Positions 1-7,710 of a DNA stretch of 64,000 nt are shown here, in pieces. Position numbers and translations under genes: made by a program. This DNA comes from Halorubrum lacusprofundi ATCC 49239. Lineage in GTDB: Archaea; Halobacteriota; Halobacteria; Halobacteriales; Haloferacaceae. Position 1 is the first letter of the stretch. Each line of letters opens with the position of its first letter. Under the pieces are notes generated by a model that saw only the letters and a program-made list of their open reading frames with translations, did not search any database and was not told the DNA's origin. The stretch lies in contig NC_012029.1 in assembly GCF_000022205.1 (NCBI RefSeq), positions 2,294,001 through 2,358,000 of the forward strand, read 5' to 3'.

Positions 1-109
1 GAGCGGGATCCAGTCAGTCGACCCGGTCAGACGATCCGAGGGCGGGACCCCGTCCGTCCCGCGCGAAACGGAACTTTAATGCGCGAATCCCTCGCACGTT
101 CAGACAAGA

Positions 110-361
110 ATGCTCTCGCCGCTGTTCATCGACACGTTCCTGCTCGATTACCACCTCGGGCACGTCATACTGCTCGGGTTCGTCGTCTCGCTTCTGGCGA
201 CCGTGCCCCTGAAGTCCCTGAAGGTGATCGCGTCCGTCTTCGCCGGCTTCGGGACGATCTTCCTGGTCGCCCCGTACACGACGATGCCGCAGACGTACGT
301 CCTCGCGGGCATTCCGATGATCCTGATCGGCGCGCTACTGTGGACGATGGCCGGCCGGTAA
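110..361 (+). CDS. Small three-helix membrane protein, unknown function
   Basis: 83 residues, nearly all hydrophobic. Three membrane helices are visible at about residues 14-34, 36-56 and 62-82, joined by very short loops, with only a handful of charged residues. The start ATG lies about 30 nt after a TATA-like ctttaat at 74-80, which fits a leaderless or near-leaderless haloarchaeal promoter. It stands alone upstream of homoserine kinase on the same strand. I do not recognise the family. It is most likely an uncharacterised conserved haloarchaeal membrane protein. Confidence 0.75.
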   Translation: MLSPLFIDTFLLDYHLGHVILLGFVVSLLATVPLKSLKVIASVFAGFGTIFLVAPYTTMPQTYVLAGIPMILIGALLWTMAGR

Positions 362-499
362 CGCGGTTCGCACCACAAATTCCCGGTTTTCTGCGGTTTC
401 CGTTTCGTTTTTGTCTGTTTCCGACAGCGTCGCCGTTTCGTCTCACCGCGCCGTTGTTCGATCCCGCCTCTTTTTGCACCCCGGGCGACACTCCCCGCC

Positions 500-1381
500 A
501 TGGTCACGGTACGGGCACCCGCCACGAGCGCGAACCTCGGCAGCGGGTTCGACGTGTTCGGAGCGGCCCTCACACGGCCGGCGGACGTCGTCACCGTCGA
601 GAAGGCGGCAGAGACGACGATCGAGGTCACCGGCGTCGGGGCGCAGTACATCCCCGAGGATCCCAAGAAGAACACGGTCGGCGCCGTCGTGGAGGCGCTC
701 GACGCGCCCGCGCGGATCCACATCGACAAGGGGGTCCGCCCGGCGTCCGGGCTCGGCTCCTCGGCCGCCAGTGCCGCCGGCGCCGCCGTCGCGCTCAACC
801 GACTGTACGACCGCGGGCTCTCGCGCTCGGAGCTGGTCCCGATCGCCGCCGAGGGCGAGGCGGTCGTCTCCGGCGTCGCGCACTCGGACAACGTCGCGCC
901 CTCGATCCTCGGCGGGTTCACGGTGACAACGAGCGAGGGGACCCACGCCGTCGACGCCTCGATTCCCCTCGTGGTCTGTCTCCCCGACGTCGCCGTCTCC
1001 ACTCGCGACGCGCGCCGGGTCGTCCCCGAGACCGCCTCGATGGACGACCTCGTCGAGACGGTCGGCAACGCCGCCACTCTCGCGATCGGGATGTGCCGCT
1101 CCGATCCCGACCTCGTGGGCGCCGGCATGAGCGACCCCGTCGTCACCCCCGAGCGCGCCCGCCTGATCACGGGGTACGACGAGGTGCGCGCCGCCGCCTT
1201 CGACGCCGGTGCAACCGGGGTCACCGTCAGCGGCGCCGGTCCCGCGATTCTCGCCGTCTGCCGCGACGGGCAGCGACGCGGGGTCGCCGCCGCGATGCTC
1301 GACGCTTTCTCCGACGCTGGCATCGACTCCCGCGCCTACCAGACGCGGATCGGGCGGGGGTCGACGGTGCTTGAGGAGTGA
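500..1381 (+). CDS. thrB: Homoserine kinase
   Basis: 293 residues, the usual length for a GHMP-family homoserine kinase, which phosphorylates L-homoserine with ATP in cytosolic threonine biosynthesis. The N-terminus has the family start RAPATSANLGSGFD (residues 5-18). The ATP-binding glycine-rich GHMP motif PASGLGSSAASA is at 81-92, and the C-terminal GHMP motif VSGAGPAILAV is near 240-252. Conserved motifs and reading frame are intact. No other threonine gene lies next to it in the window; the next thing downstream is a non-coding repeat. Related GHMP kinases (mevalonate, shikimate) are less likely because the SANLGSGFD start is typical of ThrB. Confidence 0.95.
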   Translation: MVTVRAPATSANLGSGFDVFGAALTRPADVVTVEKAAETTIEVTGVGAQYIPEDPKKNTVGAVVEALDAPARIHIDKGVRPASGLGSSAASAAGAAVALNRLYDRGLSRSELVPIAAEGEAVVSGVAHSDNVAPSILGGFTVTTSEGTHAVDASIPLVVCLPDVAVSTRDARRVVPETASMDDLVETVGNAATLAIGMCRSDPDLVGAGMSDPVVTPERARLITGYDEVRAAAFDAGATGVTVSGAGPAILAVCRDGQRRGVAAAMLDAFSDAGIDSRAYQTRIGRGSTVLEE

Positions 1382-1668
1382 GGCGATGACGTGGAGGTGG
1401 CTGAGGTTTCAGTCGATCGCTTATAAGTCGTTGATGACAGATAGGTAGCGAGAGTCTCCGACTCTCTAGTCACTCATTTATAAGTGATCAACTAACTCGC
1501 GGTGAGCACTTCCAAAGCCGATGAACACTTCCAAAGCCCCAGCCGGGAGGCGGGCGCACGCTCGCTGCGCTCCTTGCGGTGCTTGCGTCGCCCGCGCCCG
1601 CCTCCCGGCTGCCCCTTTGAGTCCCGCCCCGCACAGCGACCACACCTCACACCTCCCCAGCCTCACCG

Positions 1669-1692
1669 CGACGGCGTTTATAAACGCCGTCG
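1669..1692. repeat. 24-bp perfect palindrome centred on TTTATAAA
   Basis: Arms CGACGGCG and CGCCGTCG flank TTTATAAA with no mismatch. The equivalent position of repeat copy 2 (22461-22490) holds a different, 30-bp perfect palindrome around CTTATAAG. Confidence 0.9.
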
Positions 1693-1713
1693 TCTCCCTC
1701 GCGCGGGCTGCTC

Positions 1714-1735
1714 GCGGCCGCTTATAAGCGGCCGC
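1714..1735. repeat. 22-bp perfect palindrome centred on CTTATAAG
   Basis: Arms GCGGCCG and CGGCCGC flank CTTATAAG with no mismatch. In copy 2 the corresponding site has lost the core: only GGCC-TATC-GGCC remains near 22376-22389. Confidence 0.9.
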
Positions 1736-1825
1736 TCGCAGGCGCACGCCACCGCAGTTCACTTATAAATAAAGCCAAGGATACCTCGTCTCCTCCGACG
1801 AGTTCCGCTCGCACTTATAAGGCAC

Positions 1826-2398
1826 CTACGGCGCGCGGGCGACGACGGCGAACGTCTCGGTGCGCTCAGAGGCGGAGATCACGTCGAAGCCCGCCGCCTC
1901 CAGCGCCTCGACCGCGTCGTTCGCGGCGAACCGCTCGTCGGCCGGCGGGCCGTGGTCGCCGTCGCCCGCGGCCGACCAGTCGAAGAGCGCAAGCCGGCCG
2001 TCAGAGCGGATCACGCGAGCCAACTCCGCGATCGCGTCGTCGCTCGCGAACTCGTGGTACGTCATCGTCGAGAACGCGGCGTCGAGATCGCCGTCGTCGA
2101 ACGGGAGCACCGCCACGTCGCTCTCGACGAGGTCGACGTTCTCGGGGACGCCCTTCTCGCGGTAGAACGCGTGCATCTCGGCCTGCACGTCGACGCCGTA
2201 GACGGTCTCGACGTGAGATGCAACATCGTCGGTGTAGAAGCCGGTGCCGCTCCCGAGGTCGGCGACGGTCGCCGCCGCGCGGTCAGCGCGCTCGGCCGTC
2301 AGCGCGCCGATAATCTCCTCGGCGGACACCCAGCGGTACCGGGCCTCGGGACGCTCCAGTCGCTCCGCCTTGTCGGCGTCGAACGTGTGAAATCCCAT
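1826..2398 (-). CDS. Class I SAM-dependent methyltransferase
   Basis: 190 residues with a Rossmann-fold methyltransferase core. SAM-binding motif I (VADLGSGTGFYT) is at 45-56, an acidic strand-2 end GVDVQ follows, motif II-like LDAAFSTMTYHEF comes near 105-120, and a C-terminal strand ends FAVVARAP. The substrate cannot be read from sequence; this Methyltransf_11-type fold acts on small molecules or lipids. Its start is 45 nt after the aminotransferase stop on the same strand, so it may be the last gene of a thioredoxin-aminotransferase-methyltransferase transcript. The stop lies just beyond a TTATAA cluster. Confidence 0.85.
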   Translation of the reverse strand: MGFHTFDADKAERLERPEARYRWVSAEEIIGALTAERADRAAATVADLGSGTGFYTDDVASHVETVYGVDVQAEMHAFYREKGVPENVDLVESDVAVLPFDDGDLDAAFSTMTYHEFASDDAIAELARVIRSDGRLALFDWSAAGDGDHGPPADERFAANDAVEALEAAGFDVISASERTETFAVVARAP

Positions 2399-2443
2399 GG
2401 TCAGTCTTGTACACGAAGCACTAAAACGCGTCCGATCGAGCGC

Positions 2444-3583
2444 TCACCACTCGACGGCGAGCCGCTCGACGAGCCGGTCGATCTCGGCCTCGGTGGAGAC
2501 GGCGTGGACCGACGCCCGGACCCCGTCCGGGTGCGGGAGAGAACGAACGACGATCCCCTCGTCGGCGAGCCGGTCGACCGTCGCCTCGGGGTCGTCGACG
2601 TCGATCGTGACGAGCCCGGACTCGTACTCGCGGGGGCTCAGCAGACGGTCGTCGGGGACGCCGTCTTTGAGCCGGTCCGTGAGCGACGCGATCCGGTCTT
2701 CGATCGTCGCGATCCCGACCGCGTCGATCGCGTCGAGCGCCTCGATCAGCCCGACGTGGGCGGCCGGGGTCGTCGATCCGACCTCGAAGCGCTTCGCACC
2801 CTCCTTGAACACGATCTCGTCGGCGTTGGGATCCTCGACGCTCCGGTAGCCGACCGCGCGCGGCGCCAGCTCGGTCGCGGCCTCGCGGTCGACGTAGAGG
2901 AACCCGGCTCCCCACGGGCCGAGCACCCACTTGTGGCCCGCCGCCGCCACCGCGTCGGCGCCCCACGCCGACACGTCCATCGCGACCTGTCCGGGCGACT
3001 GGACCGCGTCGACGAGCGTGAACGCGCCCGCCTCGTCCGCGATCTCGACGAGGTCCGCGACCGGGAGCCGCGTCCCGTGGGTCCACGTGATCGCGCTGAA
3101 GCAGACGAGCCGCGCGTCCGCCACGGCCTCGGCGTACGCCTCGCGATCGATCCGGCCCTCTTCGGTCTCGACGACGCGCACCTCGACGCCCTCGCGTTCG
3201 AGCCGCTTCCACGGGAGGATGCCGGCTGGGTGTTCCAGGTCGGTCCGGACGACCACGTCGCCGGGCTCCCAGTCGATGGCACCCGCGATCCGGGTGATCC
3301 CGTCGGTCGTACTCTCGGTCAGGGCGATCTCGTCGGGCTCGGCGCCGACGAAGTCGGCGACGCGCTCGCGGACCGTCTCGTACGTCTCGAAGGCGCGACT
3401 GTACGGGTCCGTCGTCGCCGAGCCGTACTCGTGGTCGGCGAGGAACTCAGACGCCGCCTCGACGACGTACTCGGGGCTCGGCCCGTGCGCGCCGAAATTA
3501 AAGTACGCGGCCTCGCCGAGCGCCGGCACGTCCGCGCGCAGCTCGCGCGGGGTCATCCGGTCGTCGACTTCGAGTCCCGCCAT
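2444..3583 (-). CDS. Class V PLP-dependent aminotransferase (cysteine desulfurase-like)
   Basis: 379 residues, fold type I. Visible class V features are SAITWTHGTRLPV (cofactor-stacking His), LVDAVQSPGQ (Asp contacting the pyridine nitrogen) and AAGHKWVLGPWG with the Schiff-base lysine near residue 218. The family contains cysteine desulfurases, selenocysteine lyases and isopenicillin N epimerase-like enzymes. No catalytic-loop Cys of an IscS/SufS type is evident, so the exact reaction is open. The ATG directly abuts the TGA of the upstream thioredoxin (TGAATG), so the two are almost certainly co-transcribed and translationally coupled. Confidence 0.88.
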   Translation of the reverse strand: MAGLEVDDRMTPRELRADVPALGEAAYFNFGAHGPSPEYVVEAASEFLADHEYGSATTDPYSRAFETYETVRERVADFVGAEPDEIALTESTTDGITRIAGAIDWEPGDVVVRTDLEHPAGILPWKRLEREGVEVRVVETEEGRIDREAYAEAVADARLVCFSAITWTHGTRLPVADLVEIADEAGAFTLVDAVQSPGQVAMDVSAWGADAVAAAGHKWVLGPWGAGFLYVDREAATELAPRAVGYRSVEDPNADEIVFKEGAKRFEVGSTTPAAHVGLIEALDAIDAVGIATIEDRIASLTDRLKDGVPDDRLLSPREYESGLVTIDVDDPEATVDRLADEGIVVRSLPHPDGVRASVHAVSTEAEIDRLVERLAVEW

Positions 3584-3925
3584 TCAGGCGGTGTGCTCTG
3601 CGACCGCGTCGGTAAGCGCCGCCTCCGTCTGCGCGCCGACCATCCGCTCCGCGAGCTCGCCGTCGACGAACACGAGCAGCGTCGGGATACCCTGCACGCC
3701 ATACTCGCCGGCGAGCGCCTGGTGCTGGTCGACGTCGACCTTCAGGACGGCCGCGTCGGTGTCGTTCGCGATCGCCTCGACGGCCGGCTCCATCATCTGA
3801 CACGGACCGCACCAGTCCGCGTAGAAGTCGACGAGGACCACGTCGTGGTCGGCGACGTAGTCGTCGAACTCGTCGGGGTCGGCCAGCTGAATCGGTTCCG
3901 TGGGGACGGCATCAGTTGAACTCAT
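3584..3925 (-). CDS. trxA: Thioredoxin
   Basis: 113 residues, classic single-domain thioredoxin: FYADWCGPCQMMEP with the redox pair Cys39/Cys42, the cis-Pro segment VQGIPTLLVF, and C-terminal GAQTEAAL. It reduces protein disulfides in the cytosol. An open frame continues far upstream, but the ATG at 3925 gives the family's normal length; upstream codons have no homology to thioredoxins. It is first of a likely operon with the class V aminotransferase (zero spacing). Confidence 0.93.
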   Translation of the reverse strand: MSSTDAVPTEPIQLADPDEFDDYVADHDVVLVDFYADWCGPCQMMEPAVEAIANDTDAAVLKVDVDQHQALAGEYGVQGIPTLLVFVDGELAERMVGAQTEAALTDAVAEHTA

Positions 3926-4063
3926 CACCTCATCGTACTCGCTCCACTCGGATAATGGTTTTGGATGGAAGCCACAATACCGCACATCGAATTGGACTGT
4001 ATCCTGATCGATTCGGCGACGCAGGTCCGAGGGTTCAAATCCGGGGGCGACGAACCGCGCGGC

Positions 4064-4594
4064 ATGTATGCGGTGGTCGGCTGCAACGAGTGCGCGGCGA
4101 TGTGGCTCCTCATGGACCCGCAGACGAGCGACAGCGCGCGGTGTCCCCGCTGCGGGAAGACGCATCAGACGACGAAACTCAAGCGGTTCTTCGAGTCGGA
4201 GGACCGCGAGGCGGCCCGCGAGGCCCGGGCCGCGCTGCTCGCGAAGAAGCGTGACGAGAGCGCGGCGTTCGCCGAACTCGACCACGTCTCGGAGCTCGAG
4301 CGCGCCGTCGACGAGTCGGGAATCGACGACCGCGAGTACCTCGAAGCGTCGGGGATAGACGCCGACGCCGTCGACGAGGCGGGCGCCCGCGCCGAGGGGG
4401 GCGAGTCGGACTCGCGGAGTCGGAGTGAGATCGTCCGCGACGCGGTGGCGACCGTCGACGAGCCGACCGAGGAGAACGTCGTGGCGCACGCGAGCGACCA
4501 CGGTGTCCCCGCCGAGACGGCCCGAGAGATCCTGACGCGACTCGCGCGCCGCGGCGAACTCTCCGAGTCGGGTGGACGCTATCGGGCACTCTGA
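4064..4594 (+). CDS. Zinc-ribbon plus winged-helix protein (DUF5817-like)
   Basis: 176 residues from the ATG at 4064. The N-terminus carries a zinc ribbon, CNEC at 7-10 and CPRC at 27-30, followed by a charged linker. The last 60 residues (EIVRDAVATVDEPTEENVVAHASDHG..ILTRLARRGEL) form a winged-helix-like segment ending in a basic recognition wing. This domain order is common in haloarchaeal proteins annotated DUF5817; a nucleic-acid-binding role is inferred. The frame is open back to 3965, but the preceding 33 codons look non-coding and would begin only 40 nt from the divergent thioredoxin start. Confidence 0.75.
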   Translation: MYAVVGCNECAAMWLLMDPQTSDSARCPRCGKTHQTTKLKRFFESEDREAAREARAALLAKKRDESAAFAELDHVSELERAVDESGIDDREYLEASGIDADAVDEAGARAEGGESDSRSRSEIVRDAVATVDEPTEENVVAHASDHGVPAETAREILTRLARRGELSESGGRYRAL

Positions 4595-4669
4595 GGGGGT
4601 CGATCCACGGGGTGAATCTCCTCGCGATCCCTGACAAAGCACTTATGTTGTCGTTCAGACGTGTCGGGT

Positions 4670-5686
4670 ATGGACACGCGAACTGCCCTCCTGGCGGCCG
4701 CCGCCGCGCTCCTGCTCGCGGGCGCGGTCGGCGCCGTCGCCGCACCGGACGCGATCGTTGACCCGCGCGAGGCCGACGAGCGCCCCGGCGACGTACGCAT
4801 CGTCGACACGGTCGTCTCACCGGGTGAGGTACGCGGTGAGACCGCAGAGCTCCGGCTCGGAGTCGACCTCCGACACCGAGGTTCGGCCGTCGAGAACGTC
4901 ACGGTCCGCCACCGCGCGATCGGCGCCGACTCGGGACTGCTCGTCGACGAGACGACGGTCGATGTCGGCACCGTCGACGGCGGCGGCGAACGGACGATAA
5001 ACGGTTCCGTTGACGTGGAGCGCGAAGGCGGCTATCGGATCGAGACCGTCGTCTTCGCCGACGGCGAGCGGCGCGCGAGCCAGACGACTCGCGTCGGCGG
5101 CGTCGCAGCACTTACTCCCGACTACGCCGATTCGCGCGTCGGCTTCACCGAAAGCAACGTCTGGCCGACCGTCGCGGTCAGCGTCAGCGAGGCGGACAAC
5201 CAGACCGCCACACTATCGGTGTCGCTCTCGGTGACGAACCGCGGCGACGCCGTCTCGGAACCGCTCGATCTCCGCGTACTGCTCCGGCAGTCGGAGTCGA
5301 ACGTGATCGCCGACGAGGCGAGCGAGACCGTCGGTGAGGTCCGTCCCGGCCGGACCGACACCGTGACGACGACCGTCGAGGTGCCCGCCAACTACAACTA
5401 CTACGTCGACGCCGCGCTGTGGAGCGACGACGTGCTCATCGACGAGACGCAGGGCGTCGCCAACCTGAACCCCCGGGAGAGGATCACCGCGAACGAGACG
5501 GTCGAAGAAGTGGAGTTCGCCGTCGAGGACTTCACGCGAGGGAGCGACGACGCGGCGGACGTCGCCGACGCTCCCGATCGGGGTACGGACGGCGAGAGCG
5601 CCGGAGACTCGACGCCCGGCTTCGGGCCCCTCGCCGCGCTCGTCGCGCTCGTCGCCGCGATCCTCGTCGCACGGAGGAGACCATGA
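4670..5686 (+). CDS. PGF-CTERM surface protein
   Basis: 338 residues from ATG 4670. It has a Sec-type signal (about residues 5-25: alanine/leucine-rich, ending GAVAA) and tandem beta-rich domains of the CARDB/Ig-like kind with N-glycosylation sequons (for example ENVT, NQTA, NETV). The C-terminus is tripartite: STPGFGPLAALVALVAAI followed by RRRP. That is the PGF-CTERM signal recognised by archaeosortase A, which in this family replaces the tail with a lipid anchor. A TATA-like acttatgt at 4641 sits about 25 nt upstream of ATG 4670, supporting this start over the GTG at 4661. It overlaps the next gene by ATGA. Confidence 0.87.
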   Translation: MDTRTALLAAAAALLLAGAVGAVAAPDAIVDPREADERPGDVRIVDTVVSPGEVRGETAELRLGVDLRHRGSAVENVTVRHRAIGADSGLLVDETTVDVGTVDGGGERTINGSVDVEREGGYRIETVVFADGERRASQTTRVGGVAALTPDYADSRVGFTESNVWPTVAVSVSEADNQTATLSVSLSVTNRGDAVSEPLDLRVLLRQSESNVIADEASETVGEVRPGRTDTVTTTVEVPANYNYYVDAALWSDDVLIDETQGVANLNPRERITANETVEEVEFAVEDFTRGSDDAADVADAPDRGTDGESAGDSTPGFGPLAALVALVAAILVARRRP

Positions 5687-6186
5687 CCGACGAGCGCGGC
5701 CACGGCGACGCCGGCGACACTAGTGACGACCGCGGCGACTCAAACAGCGACCCCGACGGTACCGACCCCGACGACATCGCCCCAGACGACACATCCGACT
5801 CACTCACCGGACCCATGACCGACATCGCCACCGACGCCGACGACACACCTGACACGAATCGCGCAGCGCGCACGACCGACCCTGAGAGCGATGCGAAGGA
5901 GGACACACAGAGGGACTCGAACGGCGACGATGGCCGGTTCGGTCGACTCTCGACCGACGACCTCCGCGGGCTCATCGACCGGATTGGGCTGGCGGCGCTG
6001 ATCCTACTCGCGCTGATCGCCGGCTGGGGCTTCTACAGTCAGGCCGGCCGAGCGATCCGGACGTGGCTCGACCCGGCCTACCAGCCGATCGCCCTCGCCG
6101 TGTTCAACTTCGCAGTGCTACTCGTGGCGCTTGCCGGCGTCGCCCACCAGCTCTACCGGATCCGCCGGAGCGAGTCGGGCGTCTGA
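5683..6186 (+). CDS. Two-helix membrane protein with acidic N-terminal tail
   Basis: 167 residues. About 95 residues of Asp/Ser/Thr/Gly-rich disordered sequence precede two membrane helices (near 101-118 and 132-153) and a short basic end. The ATG overlaps the stop of the PGF-CTERM gene (ATGA), and ggagga lies 8 nt upstream, so the two are translationally coupled. The pairing suggests a membrane partner of the surface protein; function unknown. The frame is open further upstream but that part is antisense-like shadow. Confidence 0.7.
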   Translation: MTDERGHGDAGDTSDDRGDSNSDPDGTDPDDIAPDDTSDSLTGPMTDIATDADDTPDTNRAARTTDPESDAKEDTQRDSNGDDGRFGRLSTDDLRGLIDRIGLAALILLALIAGWGFYSQAGRAIRTWLDPAYQPIALAVFNFAVLLVALAGVAHQLYRIRRSESGV

Positions 6187-6225
6187 GAAAGGACAAATAA
6201 CGGTTAAGTCACTCTCGACGACCGC

Positions 6226-6564
6226 CTACTCCTCAGGGAGGTCGTCGGTGCTGGCCGGAATCCGCTCGACCTGTCCCGCGAGCGTCGCCGCGTCGCCCGC
6301 GACGGTGGAGGCCTCGACGCCTGCCTCGTTCGCGACCAGCCGGACGTGCGCGGCCAACAGTGCGAGCGCACGGAGCCCCTCGTTGTCCGAGTCACCGTCG
6401 CTCCGCTGGGCGAACGTGGTGTCGATCTCGCCGTCGCGGACGACCCCGACGTGGACCGCCTCGATCCCCTCGCCGTCGAGGAGGGCGCGGGCGCGATCGA
6501 TCTCCGCCGCGAACGCGTCGTCGCCGGCCGTCGATCCGTCTGCGGGACCCTCGTCGTCGCTCAT
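6226..6564 (-). CDS. Conserved haloarchaeal hypothetical protein
   Basis: 112 residues, soluble and acidic, with predicted alternating helices and strands and no cysteines or membrane segment. It lies 80 nt after the Rieske gene on the same strand and may be co-transcribed with it. The start chosen is the first ATG giving a compact acidic haloarchaeal N-terminus (MSDDEGP); an upstream extension would run through the 3' end of the Rieske gene. I do not recognise a named domain. Confidence 0.65.
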   Translation of the reverse strand: MSDDEGPADGSTAGDDAFAAEIDRARALLDGEGIEAVHVGVVRDGEIDTTFAQRSDGDSDNEGLRALALLAAHVRLVANEAGVEASTVAGDAATLAGQVERIPASTDDLPEE

Positions 6565-6644
6565 GGGAAATTGTACGCGAAGCGGGGAGAAAAGCGCGGC
6601 GCCCGTCGGGACGCGCAGTTTCGGGGGTTCCGCGGGTCTGCCGG

Positions 6645-7490
6645 CTACTCGTCCGGCCGCGGACGAGCGATGAACAGCGCCTCTTCGAGCGTGAACGGGT
6701 TGTACACTGACTGGTGACAGACGCAGTAGACCCCGTTCGCGGCGTCGTACCGAGCCGACTCCTCGAGCACCTTGTAGTCGGGGATACAGCAGAAGTGCGT
6801 ACAGACGTTGAGGTACGCGACGAACCCCTGGTCGGTGGACGCTTCGAGCCACTCGTCGCCCGAGTTCTCGACGGCTTCCTCGATCCGCGACGAGCGGATG
6901 ACGTTCACGTTGAGGGCGGTCTCGGCGTTTTGCGACCGCCACGTGACCGAGGCCGGCTTCCCCACGCCGTCGTCGCCGATCCCGTTGCCCCACTCGTCGT
7001 AGTCGTCGAAATCGTCGATGTGGATCCGCTCGCCTTCGTCGTACACCTCGTCCATCCAGTCGTACTTCCCGGGCGCGGCGCGGAACAGGTTGTCTTCCGC
7101 CTCGTAGTCCGGCTCAATGTTCTCCTGCGACTCGACGCCGCAGTACTGGTACCACGCGCCGGTGTAGGTCTTCCCGCCGAGCTGCTCCTGTGCGACCTGG
7201 ATCTCTTGGCCCTCCTGCGTGATGGTCTGCGTTTCGGGCCAGATCCCGCGGATATACCCGTCGTCGGTGACTTCCACGGGAACCTGCGGGAGGCCGCGTG
7301 GCGCCGGGCCGCCGGTCTTCTCGATCGTCATCGCGATGGTCGACCCCCCGCCGACGCCGCCGGAGGTCGTCAGGGTGTTCACCGTCGCCGACCCCATCGC
7401 ACCGACCCCCGAAAGGGCCGCGCCGCCGACGACGCCCTTGACGAAGCGGCGCCGGCCGGACTCGGCCGGATACTTGTCGGACTGACTCAT
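6645..7490 (-). CDS. Rieske [2Fe-2S] iron-sulfur protein, Tat-exported
   Basis: 281 residues. A twin-arginine motif RRRFVKGVVGG near the N-terminus precedes a hydrophobic stretch, typical for Rieske proteins anchored on the outer face of the membrane by an uncleaved Tat signal. The cluster ligands are CTH at 230-232 and CVCH at 256-259, with the disulfide cysteines of both boxes present; box I reads CTHFCC instead of CTHLGC. It would transfer electrons from quinol to a halocyanin or cytochrome in a bc1-like chain. No cytochrome b gene lies beside it, so the partner must be encoded elsewhere. It is divergent from ppc. Confidence 0.88.
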   Translation of the reverse strand: MSQSDKYPAESGRRRFVKGVVGGAALSGVGAMGSATVNTLTTSGGVGGGSTIAMTIEKTGGPAPRGLPQVPVEVTDDGYIRGIWPETQTITQEGQEIQVAQEQLGGKTYTGAWYQYCGVESQENIEPDYEAEDNLFRAAPGKYDWMDEVYDEGERIHIDDFDDYDEWGNGIGDDGVGKPASVTWRSQNAETALNVNVIRSSRIEEAVENSGDEWLEASTDQGFVAYLNVCTHFCCIPDYKVLEESARYDAANGVYCVCHQSVYNPFTLEEALFIARPRPDE

Positions 7491-7565
7491 ACGCGTTGCT
7501 CGGGTTGGACCGGTAAAAAGGGTGACGAACCCTCCACCCGAGCGGGAATGGCCATGAGTTGTCAG

Positions 7566-7598
7566 CGCGTCAGCGACCAAGCCGCTGACGCGTCAGCG
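7566..7598. promoter_or_regulatory. Palindrome cluster between Rieske and ppc
   Basis: GTCAGCG occurs three times (7561, 7569, 7592). The stretch contains a 16-bp perfect palindrome, CGCTGACGCGTCAGCG at 7583-7598, and a 10-bp inverted repeat, CGCGTCAGCG at 7566-7575 with 7583-7592. It sits 76 nt upstream of the Rieske start and 113 nt upstream of ppc, as expected for an operator shared by divergent genes. No regulator is identified. Confidence 0.5.
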
Positions 7599-7710
7599 GT
7601 CCGACCCGTCGGCGAACTGTTGAACGATCGATCGATATATTTACTCAAAACTGAGGCAAGCTTTCGTTCGGGCATCGCTTTTAACCCAGCCCGACGGATG
7701 TACCTGTGGT

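Larger units (their letters stand above)
1504..1756 (+). repeat. Structured intergenic repeat, copy 1
   Basis: Non-coding element of about 250 bp, also present in opposite orientation at 22354-22792. It opens with two tandem copies of GARCACTTCCAAAG (1504 and 1522). Next comes a 17-bp perfect stem (1541-1557 with 1594-1610), then the block GGCTGCCCCTTTGAGTCCC (1607-1625), the block CCTCACACCTCCCCAGCCTC (1645-1664), and two palindromes centred on TTATAA. It ends in a 27-bp block (1730-1756) identical in copy 2. Short open frames across it differ between copies and look spurious. Function unknown; it could be a non-autonomous mobile element or a structured DNA/RNA site. Confidence 0.85.

Noticed and set aside
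1478-1768. Short open frames on both strands across repeat copy 1 (for example with a PFESRPAQ end)
   Set aside because: They run through palindromes and stems, differ between the two repeat copies, and have no start signals. They arise from GC-rich structured DNA.
1952-3919. 655-codon open frame antisense to the methyltransferase and aminotransferase
   Set aside because: It is a codon-position shadow; both minus-strand genes have clear family motifs.
4025-4050. T-loop-like ggttcaaatcc suggesting a tRNA
   Set aside because: The flanking bases cannot form a T-stem beyond two pairs and no acceptor or anticodon arm exists.
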